DNA of 64,000 nt from Halocynthiibacter styelae (GCF_016123485.1 NZ_JADCKQ010000013.1:36857-100856), one strand, 5' to 3'. Counted from the stretch's first letter, positions 8,093-17,411 are shown. Program-made: numbers and translations. The notes: generated by a model from the sequence alone, not told the origin.

Positions 8093-9217
8093 TTACTCCA
8101 GAACCTCAGCCACTGCGTATTTCGCAAGCTTATCCGGGTTCACATCAACGCCAAGGCCGGGGCCGGTCGGCACATGGATGCGGCCGTTTTTCACCGGGAA
8201 TGGATCAACCAGGATGTCGTCTGAGGCATAGTAAGTCGCCATGTAGAATTCCGCCTGCAGGTGCAGATCGGGCACGGCTGCCATCAGATGGGTACCGGCG
8301 GCATGGGCCAGACCAGTTTCAAACATGCAGCCGCCATATACCTCAATGCCGGCGGCCCGTGCAATGGCGGCGACTTCCAGTGCGCGGCGAATGCCTCCGG
8401 ATTTCATGATCTTCAGTGAGAAAATATCCGCAATGCGGATCTGGGCCCCATAAAGCGCGCCCTTGGGGTCAAACACGCTTTCATCCGCCATAATCGGCGT
8501 GTCGATCACATGGGTGATATGCGCCAGCGCTTCACGTTCATGCATTTTCACCGGTTGCTCAATGAACGTCGGGCGGAATTGTTCCAGATCGCGAATACAC
8601 CGCACCGCATCATAGGCCCGCAAACCTTGGTTGTAATCAATGCGAATGTCGATTTCATCGCCGTAGATCTCACGCAGTTTTTCGGCCCGCATCACGTCAA
8701 AGCTGTGATCTGCAAAGCCGGTCTTGAACTTAAAGATCCGCACGCCGTCTTCCCACATCTTCGCGATGTCTTCCAGATCCGCGTCAAAATCAGGGTTCGC
8801 GACGGAAAAGCTCATGCCCATGTCATCGCGCAGACGTCCGCCGACAAGTTCACAGACCTGAAGACCGGAAATTTTGCCAGTGATATCAAGCAATGCCATT
8901 TCAAGCGCAGCTTTGGCTTCTGAATTTGCAATCAGCATCCGGTCGGCCATCGCCATATGTTTTTCCACCTGCACCGGATCTTCCCCGATCAGATGCGGGC
9001 GCAGATGCACATGCAGGGCCGCCGCCGCCCCTTCTGCGGTGCCGGTGAACACAGGCCAGGGCGATGCCTCCCCCCAACCGGTAATTCCGGTATCCGTTGT
9101 GATTTCCACAATCACCGAATGGATGCCAGCAACATCGCCGCTGCCGTGGGAATGGACCGCTTTGGCAGGAATAAGGATCCGGTGTACCCGGATGGTTTCG
9201 ATTTTATGGTCGCTCAT
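8093..9217 (-). CDS. Mandelate racemase / muconate lactonizing enzyme family protein
   Basis: 374 residues from the ATG at 9217, which has GCGGAG upstream; the longer frame start at 9271 has no such site. The enolase-superfamily active site is complete: KxK at Lys163/Lys165 (FKFKTG), metal ligands Asp194, Glu220 and Asp245, and a general-base lysine at Lys269 (SLKIMKSGG). The two-sided lysine pattern places it in the MLE subgroup, which includes cycloisomerases, dipeptide epimerases and N-acylamino acid or betaine racemases. It is the last gene of a minus-strand operon with a D-amino acid dehydrogenase-like enzyme and a TRAP transporter. That context favours racemisation of an imported amino acid derivative. 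Confidence 0.9.
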   Translation of the reverse strand: MSDHKIETIRVHRILIPAKAVHSHGSGDVAGIHSVIVEITTDTGITGWGEASPWPVFTGTAEGAAAALHVHLRPHLIGEDPVQVEKHMAMADRMLIANSEAKAALEMALLDITGKISGLQVCELVGGRLRDDMGMSFSVANPDFDADLEDIAKMWEDGVRIFKFKTGFADHSFDVMRAEKLREIYGDEIDIRIDYNQGLRAYDAVRCIRDLEQFRPTFIEQPVKMHEREALAHITHVIDTPIMADESVFDPKGALYGAQIRIADIFSLKIMKSGGIRRALEVAAIARAAGIEVYGGCMFETGLAHAAGTHLMAAVPDLHLQAEFYMATYYASDDILVDPFPVKNGRIHVPTGPGLGVDVNPDKLAKYAVAEVLE

Positions 9218-9257
9218 GGCGAGGCTCCGCAGAGGTTGTTGACAGGAAGGTAAAAGA

Positions 9258-9286
9258 AAAGCCCGCACCAATCAGGCGCGGGCTTT
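9258..9286 (-). terminator. Hairpin between dctM and the enolase-superfamily gene
   Basis: Read on the minus strand, AAAGCCCGC and GCGGGCTTT pair and are followed by TTTTCTTTT. It lies between the stop of dctM (9292) and the start at 9217. The last gene may therefore be read through only partly. Confidence 0.75.
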
Positions 9287-9291
9287 GATAT

Positions 9292-10599
9292 CTAACGCGC
9301 TGGTCGCATGCTTTCCGGTAACCATGTGGCCAGTTCCGGGAAGCTGATCATGATGAACACCATCACAACCATGATCAGGAACAGTGGGATCGCCGTTTTC
9401 GCAATGTAACCCATGTCATGCTTGGTAATGCCCTGCATCACAAACAGGTTGAACCCGATCGGCGGTGTGATCTGGGCCATTTCAACCACGATCACGATGA
9501 AAATACCGAACCAGATCAGGTCGATCCCGGCGTTGATCACCATCGGCTGCACAATCGCCATGGTCAAAACCACCGATGAAATACCATCCAGGAACATGCC
9601 CAGTAGGATGTAGAAGAACATCAGCGCCATCAGCAGAGAGAATTTCGACAATTGCAGGCCATCAATATATTCCGCCAGGGCGCGCGGCAGCCCGGTGAAG
9701 CCCATCGCCAGGGTCAAAGCAATCGCCCCCATCAGGATAAACGCGATCATGGCAGAGGTGCGGGTTGCGCCCAAAAGGCTTTCAATGAAGGCTTCTTTGC
9801 TCATCGATCCCTGTGCAACCGCCAGCAGGAATGATCCGATCACACCAATGGATGCAGCTTCCGTTGCCGTCGCCCAACCGCCATACATTGACCCGATCAC
9901 AACCAGGATCAGCAGGATAATCGGGATCAGAAAGCGGCTTTCATACAGCTTCGCGCCCAAGCTCATTTTATCCGCAATTTTGGGCACTTCCGCCGGGCGG
10001 AACAAAGACCAGCCCGCGACATACATCATGAACAGACCTGCCAGAACAATGCCCGGAATAATCCCTGCCATGAACAGCTTTGAGATACTTTGTTCAACCG
10101 CAACACCATAAACAATCAACGTCAGGGACGGCGGGATCATCAGGCCAAGGGTCGCAGCCCCGGTCAGCGTGCCGATGATCATATATTCAGGATATCCGCG
10201 TTTGCGCAGCTCAGGGATCGACATTTTGCCAACGGTGGTCAGCGTCGCAGCAGATGACCCGGACACAGCAGCAAAAATCGTACAGCCCACGATATTCACA
10301 TGCACAAGCCCGCCTGGCAAACCCTGCATCCAGGGCGCAAGACCGCGGAACATGTCTTGTGATAATCGACTTCGGAATAGTATTTCGCCCATCCATATGA
10401 ACAGCGGCAAAGCGGTTAAGGTCCAGCTGGAAGAACCCGTCCAGATCCGCGTCAGCATCGCATCGCCCGCCGGGCGCGTGGTGAACATTTCAAGGCCGAT
10501 ATAGGCAACGCCAAACAGGGCCAGACCTACCCAGACACCGGTTCCGAGAAACAGGAACAGGATGAACAGGAAGATCGAAACAAGATAAAACTCTTCCAT
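9292..10599 (-). CDS. TRAP transporter large permease (DctM family)
   Basis: 435 residues, strongly hydrophobic, with DctM hallmarks including SGSSAATLTTVGKMSIPELRK, a TGLPRALAEY segment and VVEMAQITPPIGFNLFVMQG in the C-terminal half. GGGAGAG lies just before the ATG. The gene follows dctQ on the minus strand with a 3-nt gap. It forms the membrane channel of the second TRAP system in the window and is clearly divergent in sequence from the protein at 6729, so the two transporters should carry different solutes. Confidence 0.94.
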   Translation of the reverse strand: MEEFYLVSIFLFILFLFLGTGVWVGLALFGVAYIGLEMFTTRPAGDAMLTRIWTGSSSWTLTALPLFIWMGEILFRSRLSQDMFRGLAPWMQGLPGGLVHVNIVGCTIFAAVSGSSAATLTTVGKMSIPELRKRGYPEYMIIGTLTGAATLGLMIPPSLTLIVYGVAVEQSISKLFMAGIIPGIVLAGLFMMYVAGWSLFRPAEVPKIADKMSLGAKLYESRFLIPIILLILVVIGSMYGGWATATEAASIGVIGSFLLAVAQGSMSKEAFIESLLGATRTSAMIAFILMGAIALTLAMGFTGLPRALAEYIDGLQLSKFSLLMALMFFYILLGMFLDGISSVVLTMAIVQPMVINAGIDLIWFGIFIVIVVEMAQITPPIGFNLFVMQGITKHDMGYIAKTAIPLFLIMVVMVFIMISFPELATWLPESMRPAR

Positions 10600-10602
10600 G
10601 AT

Positions 10603-11130
10603 TTACTCTCCCTGCAGGTCGGCGACGTCGTGCCGGATGTTGTCTTTGCCCGTAAAGAGCGTGCAAAACAGGTTGTCAAAAGCGCAGATCGCCAACAACA
10701 CAGTTCCGATCACCATAGACACCTGCGGTATCCAGATCGGCCATGCGTCCTGGCCCTGGCTGATGTCATTGAATTTGTAGCTTTCATAGGTCAACTTCAC
10801 CGCGTATTTCGCGAAGATATAGGTGAAATAGCTGGCGATTGCCCAACACCAGATCTCGCCAAATTTGCGGAGCTTTCCAAGTGCGCCCAACAGCAGATTC
10901 ACCCGAATGTGGCTGCCGCTGTTCAACGCATAAGGAAGGGCTAAGAATGACGCTGCCGCCATGCAGTACCCTGTAAATTCGGGCGCACCCGTCATAATTT
11001 CACCGATCCAGCGCGCCATCATCTGCATAGAGACAAAGCACAGGATCAGGATCAGGAACACCGCAGCCAGATAGCCGGCATAACGATAAAGCGCATCCAG
11101 AAGCACGCGCAAAAATCTTAACAAAGTCAT
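10603..11130 (-). CDS. TRAP transporter small permease (DctQ family)
   Basis: 175 residues with four hydrophobic segments and a MMARWIGEI-type motif after the first segment. It sits between dctP and dctM of the same operon. A purine-rich GGGGGGATTAGA stands before the ATG. Inner-membrane partner of the DctM protein at 9292. Confidence 0.88.
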   Translation of the reverse strand: MTLLRFLRVLLDALYRYAGYLAAVFLILILCFVSMQMMARWIGEIMTGAPEFTGYCMAAASFLALPYALNSGSHIRVNLLLGALGKLRKFGEIWCWAIASYFTYIFAKYAVKLTYESYKFNDISQGQDAWPIWIPQVSMVIGTVLLAICAFDNLFCTLFTGKDNIRHDVADLQGE

Positions 11131-11154
11131 TCTAATCCCCCCTTCGATAGAATG

Positions 11155-11176
11155 CCCGGCGACCAGAGCCGCCGGG
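11155..11176 (-). terminator. Hairpin between dctP and dctQ (second TRAP operon)
   Basis: CCCGGCG (11155-11161) pairs with CGCCGGG (11170-11176). On the minus strand there is no real T-run after it. It is therefore more likely a processing or stability hairpin that protects the dctP message than a full terminator. Confidence 0.5.
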
Positions 11177-11199
11177 TCTGTTTCTGTTACAAAAGCGGA

Positions 11200-12177
11200 T
11201 TATTCAGCTTTGAACGCATCAACCAGTGCCGTGCCCTGATCGCCTGCTGTTTCCAGCCATTCAGCGGTCATGGTCGCGCCGATTTCGCGCAATTCACCTG
11301 CCAGTTCGTCATTCACAGGACCGGTTGTCATGCCGTTTGCGGCCAGCTGACCCACAGTGAATTCAGTGTACTGAATGGAACGCCAGTCGCCTGCGTATTC
11401 GGCAACGATGGAACAGCCATTGATCACGTTTTGTGTGGCTTCATCCAGGCCGTTCCACGCGTCCAGGTTCACCAGCACATAGTTGCGCGGCAGCCAGGCA
11501 TCGACAGAATAGAAATGTGACAGGCTTTCCCACACTTTACGATCATATCCAGTGGACCCGGATGACACCATACCCTGCGCAACGCCGGTTGCAAAAGCCT
11601 GTGAGATTTCAGCAGCTTCGATCTGTACCGGCAACATGCCAGCCAGTTCCGCCATACGCGCAGATGCCGCGTTATAAGCGCGGAACTTCAGGCCTTCCAT
11701 GTCCGCAAGTGAATTCACTTCGCGGTCAAAATACAGACCCTGCGCCGGCCATGGCACGGAATACAGCATGTGCAGGTTTTGCTCTTCGAGGAGTGCTGTC
11801 AGAGGCTCTTTTGCGGCTTCAAACAGCTTCTCGGATGCCTCGAAAGAGGTCGCAAGGAATGGCACAGAATCAAAGCCAAACAGGGCGTTTTCATTCTGGT
11901 GACCAGACAGCAGGCGTTCACCGATGTTGACCTGACCGGTCTGGATCGCACGTTTGATCTCAGCGCCCGCATACAGCGATCCGCCCGGGTGTGTCTGGAT
12001 TTCCAGCGCACCACCGGTGCCCGCAGTCACACAGGCCGCAAATTCAGCGCCGGTTGCGGAATGGAAGTTGGTTGCGGAATAGGCCATTGGCATATCCCAG
12101 GTTTCAGCCGTTGCGCCAATGGCCGTCAGAGCTGTTGCTGCAAGACCTGCAGCGATGGTTTTGGTTACTTTGGACAT
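11200..12177 (-). CDS. TRAP transporter substrate-binding protein (DctP family)
   Basis: 325 residues from the ATG at 12177, chosen because GGGAGG stands 6 nt upstream and the protein then begins with a signal peptide (MSKVTKTIAAGLAATALTAI, cleavage near ATA-ET). The mature part has DctP features, for example KFRAYNAASARMAEL and QAFATGVAQGMVSSG. It delivers a periplasmic solute to the DctQM pair. The gene follows the D-amino acid dehydrogenase-like gene by 60 nt on the same strand. The solute is likely an amino acid derivative, an inference from the neighbouring enzymes. Confidence 0.92.
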   Translation of the reverse strand: MSKVTKTIAAGLAATALTAIGATAETWDMPMAYSATNFHSATGAEFAACVTAGTGGALEIQTHPGGSLYAGAEIKRAIQTGQVNIGERLLSGHQNENALFGFDSVPFLATSFEASEKLFEAAKEPLTALLEEQNLHMLYSVPWPAQGLYFDREVNSLADMEGLKFRAYNAASARMAELAGMLPVQIEAAEISQAFATGVAQGMVSSGSTGYDRKVWESLSHFYSVDAWLPRNYVLVNLDAWNGLDEATQNVINGCSIVAEYAGDWRSIQYTEFTVGQLAANGMTTGPVNDELAGELREIGATMTAEWLETAGDQGTALVDAFKAE

Positions 12178-12237
12178 GGTTTCCTCCCTTAGGTTTTCAG
12201 TCCTGTGCCGGTGTTTCCCGGTCATTTCGTGGTCGTT

Positions 12238-13485
12238 TCAGAATCTTTGCGGGTCGTAGACCGACAAATCGATATTCTCGCGTTTCCCGCTGATCATACC
12301 GGCGATTATTCTGCCGGTTTTCGGTCCTGCGGTCAGACCGATATGATGGTGGCCAAAGCCCGCAAAGACGCCGGTGTTTCCGACTTCTCCAATCACGGGC
12401 AGGCTGTCGCTGGTGGCCGGGCGATGTCCCAGCCAGGGAACTTCTTCACTATATTCAAAGTCCGGGAAATATTCCTTCACCTTGCGACGCAGGAAGTTCA
12501 GAGGGCCTTGCGAAATCTCATCATTTAATCCGCCAAATTCGACGGTACCCGCACAGCGTAACCCACCATCCATCGGTGTGGCTACAAATTTCCCCATGGT
12601 CATCATCAACGGGATATTTGGCATCTGGCTGGGGTCTTTGAACATGATGTGATAGCCGCGTTCGCTTTCCAGCGGCACCTTCAGGCCCAGCTTGTCAGTC
12701 AGCGCTTTGGACCAGGTACCGGTCGCCAGCACAACCTTGTCGCAGGCAATCTCGCCCTGCCCTGCCTGCACAGCAGTCACTTTGCCATCCGTCAGGGTAA
12801 CGTCTTTTACATCCCCCTGGACAAACTTCGCGCCTTCCTGTTCGGCAACCTTCGCCAGCGCCGCCACATAACCGCCCGGATCACGCATGTGCCCGTGATC
12901 GCGCATCAGCGCGAGACAGTTCAGGTTCTTCGCCAGCATCGGTTCCATTTCATGCACCGCACCACCTTCGATGATCTCGGGTTCAAACCCCGCGATTTTG
13001 CGCAGCTCCCAAGTGTAGCTGTCCGCCTCAAAGGCCGCACGGTCTTTGTAAACAAAGCTGTAGTCCGATTTATTGACCCAGCTTTCAGCCTCCGTGCCTT
13101 TGGTCAATGCCACATGCTGATCGACCGTATCATGGGTGATCCGTGTCAGCCCCTGGGCAATGCGACGGGTGTCTTTGTCATTGGCATGTGACAGATATTT
13201 CAAAAGCCAGGGCGTCAGTTTCGGCAGGTAAGACCAGCGCAAGAACAGGGGGAATTCGCGGTCAAGCAGCAGCTTCGGCGCTTTGGGGATCATGCCTGGA
13301 TAGGTCACGGGTGCCACGGAACAGGCAGCCAGCACACCGGCATTGCCAAACGAAGTTGCGCTGCGGTCGCCTGGCTTTGCCCGATCAATCACAGTCACAT
13401 CCGCCCCGGCCCGTCGCAGCCAGATCGCAGCAGAAACGCCGACAATGCCCGCGCCAATCACAACAACTGATTGTTGCTCCGTCAT
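12238..13485 (-). CDS. FAD-dependent D-amino acid dehydrogenase-like oxidoreductase (DAO family)
   Basis: 415 residues from the ATG at 13485; the frame runs further upstream but this ATG gives the normal N-terminus. The FAD dinucleotide motif VVVIGAGIVG is at residues 7-16. SFGNAGVLAA and the C-terminal RPATSDSLPVIG and FGHHHIGLTAGP segments are typical of DadA-like dehydrogenases that oxidise D-amino acids or secondary amines to imino acids. It is the first gene of the minus-strand operon with TRAP and MLE-type genes, opposite a LysR regulator. A racemase-then-oxidase route is plausible, with the MLE-type enzyme supplying the D-isomer. Confidence 0.9.
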   Translation of the reverse strand: MTEQQSVVVIGAGIVGVSAAIWLRRAGADVTVIDRAKPGDRSATSFGNAGVLAACSVAPVTYPGMIPKAPKLLLDREFPLFLRWSYLPKLTPWLLKYLSHANDKDTRRIAQGLTRITHDTVDQHVALTKGTEAESWVNKSDYSFVYKDRAAFEADSYTWELRKIAGFEPEIIEGGAVHEMEPMLAKNLNCLALMRDHGHMRDPGGYVAALAKVAEQEGAKFVQGDVKDVTLTDGKVTAVQAGQGEIACDKVVLATGTWSKALTDKLGLKVPLESERGYHIMFKDPSQMPNIPLMMTMGKFVATPMDGGLRCAGTVEFGGLNDEISQGPLNFLRRKVKEYFPDFEYSEEVPWLGHRPATSDSLPVIGEVGNTGVFAGFGHHHIGLTAGPKTGRIIAGMISGKRENIDLSVYDPQRF

Positions 13486-13631
13486 TCTATCTATCCCCCC
13501 GGTCAGCCTGCGTTTTGCGCTTGAAAAGCTGGCAAATCTCATCTTCTGAACCCTGAGGGTGCCAATCCCCAATCATCATTTCAAATATTAATTTCTGGCA
13601 ACATCATCACTTAATGTTATATGATTTGCTT

Positions 13632-14525
13632 ATGTCACTTCGTTTCCGCCAACTTCAGGCCTTTCACGCCATTGTTGAAACCGGCACCGTCACCGGTGCA
13701 GCGAACCAATTGGGTATTTCGCAACCTGGGATCTCAAATCTTCTGGCGCAGCTGGAACGTCATACCCGCCTGAAGCTGTTTGAACGCAGCAAAGGCCGGC
13801 TGATTCCCACACCAGAAGCGGGCGTGCTGTATCAGGAAATTGATACGGTGGTGCGCGGTCTTGATCACGTGGCGCAGGCGGTAACCGATTTGCAGAACAA
13901 ACAGGCCGGACAGTTGCAGGTGGCCTCGCCGCATTCCCTGTCCTTCGGGATGATGCCGAAACTGATCGCCGAATTTTCCGCCGACAAACCCGATATGTCG
14001 ATTGCCTTCCAGTCGAACTATTCCACCAAAGTCCAGGAATGGGTGCTGGCAGGCCTGTTTGAGGTTGGGATTTGCGAATTACCCCTGCTTTACGATTCCT
14101 TTGAAACTGAGATGTTTCAGTTCGAAACCCTTTGTGCCCTGCCAGAAGACAGCCCGCTTGCGCAATATGACGTGCTGACGCCAGAGATTCTGGAAGACGA
14201 ACCTTTCATCGTGATGGGGCCGGAGCATATGACCCATCGGCGCACGCGCGAAGCCTTTCACAATGCCGGCAAACGCTGGCGCCCGCGGGTGCATTCGCAT
14301 CTGTTTAAGAACAACCTGAGCTTTGTGAAAGAAGGCATGGGCGTCACCATTCTTGACCCGTTTGTCGTGAAATTTGACCGCGAAGGTGGCTTTATCACGC
14401 GTCCCTTCCGCCCGGCTGTGACGATTGAAATGGCAATCATCACATCAAAAGCCCGGCCGCTTTCCGCGATCGGGCAAGAGTTTCGTAAAATTCTGTCGGC
14501 GGAATTGGCCGCATACAGGATATAA
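13632..14525 (+). CDS. LysR-family transcriptional regulator
   Basis: 297 residues from the ATG at 13632 (another ATG at 13614 would add six residues). The N-terminal winged helix (residues 3-62) is clear, with LRFRQLQAFHAIVETGTVTGAA and ISQPGISNLLAQLE. A periplasmic-binding-like effector domain follows. It is divergent from the dadA-like gene at 13485, with about 146 bp between, and probably controls that operon in response to the imported amino compound. Its stop abuts the stop of the next, convergent gene with no bases between. Confidence 0.93.
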   Translation: MSLRFRQLQAFHAIVETGTVTGAANQLGISQPGISNLLAQLERHTRLKLFERSKGRLIPTPEAGVLYQEIDTVVRGLDHVAQAVTDLQNKQAGQLQVASPHSLSFGMMPKLIAEFSADKPDMSIAFQSNYSTKVQEWVLAGLFEVGICELPLLYDSFETEMFQFETLCALPEDSPLAQYDVLTPEILEDEPFIVMGPEHMTHRRTREAFHNAGKRWRPRVHSHLFKNNLSFVKEGMGVTILDPFVVKFDREGGFITRPFRPAVTIEMAIITSKARPLSAIGQEFRKILSAELAAYRI

Positions 14526-16205
14526 TCAACCCATCCAGCGACGCACGGGGGCGGCGGCATCTTCCAGCGGCTGACAGATCACGTCGATCAGGGTTGGTCC
14601 GTCGTGGGCGAAGGCTTCTTTCATCACCCCGTCCAGATCTTCCACTTTCTCAACACGCCAGGATTTCACCCCAAAGGCTTCGGCCACAGCCGCCTGATTG
14701 GCGCGGTTGAAATCCACGTTGTAATACCGCTTATCGCAATCATCACGTTGGCTGGCTTTGATCCAGCCAAAGCTTGCGTTTGAGAACACGATGTAGGTCA
14801 CAGGCACATTGTGGCGCACGATGGTTTCCAATTCACCACAAGCAAAGGCAAAAGATCCGTCCCCCATCATGGCGACAACTTTTTTGTCCTGCGCGCCAAA
14901 CCAAGCACCCGCTGCCGCAGACAAGGAATAGCCCAAAGCACCATGCGCCCGGTTGGTGATATATTGGCGGCCTGGGAATTTCTGCTGGGAATAGGCGTTG
15001 TAATAGGGGCAGCTTGTGCCGGGGTCAGACACCACAATCCCGTCACCCGGCAGGTTTGCGTTCAGCGCCGTGATGATCTGTTCCGGAATGATCATATCGG
15101 TAACGCTCGCCGCAAGCGCGTTGAATTTCGCGAACTTACGTTCCTTGATATCCGCGATCTGCGCCGCTGCACCAAACTGCGGTGCAGCGCCGTCGCGTGC
15201 GTCCAGATATTCGTTCACCGCCGCCAGAGACAGCTGCAAATCCGCAACCACACCCACCTCAGTCGGGTAGTTTGCGCCAATCACCATCGGGTCATTGTCG
15301 AAATGCACGATCCGCTGGCCAGGCTTCGGGGCTTCCCAACGCGATGTGGTGGTAGAGCCCGCACGCGCGCCCATAAACACCACAAGATCAGCGGCTTCCA
15401 TCATTTCCCAGGTCTCATCCGTGCCACCGTTTGATCCAACAACCCCCAGGGACTGTGGATGCGCATCCGCCAAAGACCCTTTGCCAGAAATCGAAGTCGC
15501 AACGGCAATATCAAGACGCTCTGCCAACTTGGCCAACTCATCCATTGCGCCTGCAATCACAACGCCGCCGCCACAAACAATCAGGGGCTTCTTCGCGGTC
15601 AAAATCGCTTCAACCGCGGCCTCAGCCGCACCAGGTTCAGGCGCTGCACGATACGCGGGGTAAGATTTATGCTTTTCATCGCCCCAGATGTCATTGGTCG
15701 GCACATCATCATATTGGATGTCATAAGGCAGGCCCAGATGCGCGGAGCCAGAGCGGCCTGTGGTCATCGCACGAAACGCCTGACGCACCATACGTGGGAT
15801 GTGATCGGCGCGTTTGATCACTGTGTTGAACTTGGTCAACGGCGCCATCAGCGCTTCCTGGTTGACCTCAGTCAGCGGGTATTTTCCGTAAGACCCGACA
15901 GAAATATCCGTGGTGATCGCCAGCACAGCGTAAGAGCTTTCATTCGCCTCAATCAGACCCGGCAGAATATAAGTCGCACCCCCACCAGACGGGCCTTCGC
16001 ACACGCCAGGGCGACCGGTCACGCGGGAATAAGCATCGGCCATATAGGTGGCGGAGCGTTCATCGCGGGTCAGGATATGGGTGATATTGTGATCCAGATT
16101 ATGCATCGCATCATAAAACGGCAGGGTCGTGTCACCACAAAGGCCAAAAATATGTTCAACCCCATGTGCTTCAAGCGAACGCACCATCGCCTCTGCGCCA
16201 TTCAT
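14526..16205 (-). CDS. Thiamine diphosphate-dependent enzyme (acetolactate synthase-like)
   Basis: 559 residues from the ATG at 16205; a TTG at 16232 with GGGAAG upstream would add nine residues and cannot be excluded. The N-terminal pyrimidine domain contains the catalytic-glutamate region (TRDERSATYMADAYSR). The C-terminal domain has the ThDP-binding motif beginning MMGDGSFAFACGELET. Such proteins decarboxylate 2-oxo acids or ligate two of them. It is not IlvB itself: no small subunit is nearby and it is a solitary catabolic-type gene. It is divergent from the GntR regulator at 16380, with an operator-like site between, so regulation by that protein is likely. Substrate unknown. Confidence 0.85.
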   Translation of the reverse strand: MNGAEAMVRSLEAHGVEHIFGLCGDTTLPFYDAMHNLDHNITHILTRDERSATYMADAYSRVTGRPGVCEGPSGGGATYILPGLIEANESSYAVLAITTDISVGSYGKYPLTEVNQEALMAPLTKFNTVIKRADHIPRMVRQAFRAMTTGRSGSAHLGLPYDIQYDDVPTNDIWGDEKHKSYPAYRAAPEPGAAEAAVEAILTAKKPLIVCGGGVVIAGAMDELAKLAERLDIAVATSISGKGSLADAHPQSLGVVGSNGGTDETWEMMEAADLVVFMGARAGSTTTSRWEAPKPGQRIVHFDNDPMVIGANYPTEVGVVADLQLSLAAVNEYLDARDGAAPQFGAAAQIADIKERKFAKFNALAASVTDMIIPEQIITALNANLPGDGIVVSDPGTSCPYYNAYSQQKFPGRQYITNRAHGALGYSLSAAAGAWFGAQDKKVVAMMGDGSFAFACGELETIVRHNVPVTYIVFSNASFGWIKASQRDDCDKRYYNVDFNRANQAAVAEAFGVKSWRVEKVEDLDGVMKEAFAHDGPTLIDVICQPLEDAAAPVRRWMG

Positions 16206-16278
16206 CGTGTTCTTCAAGGTCGTATCCCCCAACGTTCTTCCCGGCGGAACCGGGGTAAATCTATTTCGTGTGCGAAAC

Positions 16279-16288
16279 TGTATACAAT
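16279..16288. promoter_or_regulatory. TGTATACAAT operator-like site
   Basis: The site lies in the divergent region between the ThDP enzyme gene and the GntR gene. It matches the 10-mer TG(G/T)ATACAAT found five times between genes in this window. The GT-AT-AC core agrees with operators known for FadR/FCD-type GntR regulators. Confidence 0.5.
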
Positions 16289-16379
16289 TCTGTGGTCAAT
16301 TGTGAAGACATATTTTTATTTTCCTTTTCACGCCCTGTCAGGACGTGTAAAAAGCCATAAAACCAAGGGGCAGAATGAT

Positions 16380-17075
16380 ATGACAGATAAGGGCAGCAGC
16401 GTTGATCGCGTCTATGAAACCCTGCGGGATATGGCGATTAACTTTGATTTCAAACCGGGTGAACGCCTGAATGAAACCCATCTGACCTCAAAACTGAACG
16501 TCAGCCGCACCCCCCTGCGCGAAGCTCTGAACCGTCTGGTGGCCGAAGGTTTTCTGACACTCGCCAAGGGGCAGGGTTTCTTCTGTCGCGCCCTCAGCCC
16601 GGAACAGATCCTTGAACTTTACCAGCTGCGCTGTGCCCTTGAAACGGAAGCCCTGCGCATCGGAATCAGCACCGCTGGTGATGAGGATATCGCCGCCTTC
16701 TGCGCCTATCTCGACGAAACAGAAAAAACCTATGGCACCTGTGAAGACCTGTCCGAACTTCTGAACATGGACGAAGAGTTTCACATGCGCCTGGCCGGGC
16801 TGTGCGGCAATGGTGAACTCTGCCGGACGCTTAAAAATGTCAATGAACGTATCCGCTATGTGCGCCTTGTGAACCTGCGCCAGCTGCGTGAGAACGGGGC
16901 ACAGGCCTCTGAGAACAGCTATCTGTCCGCACACCGCGTGGTGGCTGATGCCGTACGCGCCCGGGACACAGACAAAGCCGTCACCGCCCTGCGCGCCCAT
17001 ATTGAGCGCCGCCGGGAACAGACGATTGAACTGGTCCGCCTCGCCTATTCCCAGCTGTACGTGCCGGCTGTTTGA
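16380..17075 (+). CDS. GntR-family regulator, FadR/FCD type
   Basis: 231 residues. The winged helix occupies about residues 8-70 (NVSRTPLREALNRLVAEGFL) and an all-helical FCD effector domain about 85-215 (ELYQLRCALETEALR). The frame is open for some 900 bases upstream, but that part is the antisense of the ThDP gene. The ATG at 16380 has AAGGGGCAG in front of it. FCD regulators bind small carboxylates, often through a metal. The divergent ThDP enzyme gene is the obvious target, and the site at 16279 lies between them. A small secreted-protein gene follows. Confidence 0.93.
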   Translation: MTDKGSSVDRVYETLRDMAINFDFKPGERLNETHLTSKLNVSRTPLREALNRLVAEGFLTLAKGQGFFCRALSPEQILELYQLRCALETEALRIGISTAGDEDIAAFCAYLDETEKTYGTCEDLSELLNMDEEFHMRLAGLCGNGELCRTLKNVNERIRYVRLVNLRQLRENGAQASENSYLSAHRVVADAVRARDTDKAVTALRAHIERRREQTIELVRLAYSQLYVPAV

Positions 17076-17089
17076 AGGATTATTCCTCT

Positions 17090-17410
17090 ATGCGCGCTCT
17101 TCTTTTCGTTCTTTGCCTGGCGATCCCGGGAAACGCCCTGTCTGACACCTGCGAAAACCAATTTGAAACATTCACCGGCGGCTTTGAAGCCTGGGTGGAA
17201 CGCGTCTGGCAGGTGAAACTTGAAACCAACGAGTTCGAACCTCAGACGTTGGTCATTCCGTTTCAATCGGGCGCAACGCGCATCTATACTATTGATGTTG
17301 TTTTTATGACGCCGCAACATGAGGTCGTCATTCAGATGCAAAGTGCGAACGGCGAAGTTACACTGACTGAACGGCGCATTTGTTATACCCGCGCAGAACC
17401 AGACGAATAG
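17090..17410 (+). CDS. Small secreted protein of unknown function
   Basis: 106 residues. The ATG at 17090 is chosen over a TTG at 17072 because GAAGGA lies at 17074-17079 and the protein then starts with a signal peptide (MRALLFVLCLAIPGNALS). The mature protein is about 88 residues with two cysteines, one just after the cleavage site and one near the C-terminus (ERRICYT), which could form a disulfide. It follows the GntR gene by 14 nt and may be co-transcribed. I do not recognise the family. The stop is one base from the convergent proC stop. Confidence 0.7.
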   Translation: MRALLFVLCLAIPGNALSDTCENQFETFTGGFEAWVERVWQVKLETNEFEPQTLVIPFQSGATRIYTIDVVFMTPQHEVVIQMQSANGEVTLTERRICYTRAEPDE

Positions 17411-17411
17411 C

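Noticed and set aside
15459..16379. Long open frame continuing upstream of the GntR gene (to give a 538-residue protein)
   Set aside because: It is the reverse complement of the ThDP enzyme gene; the normal GntR start with a ribosome site is at 16380.
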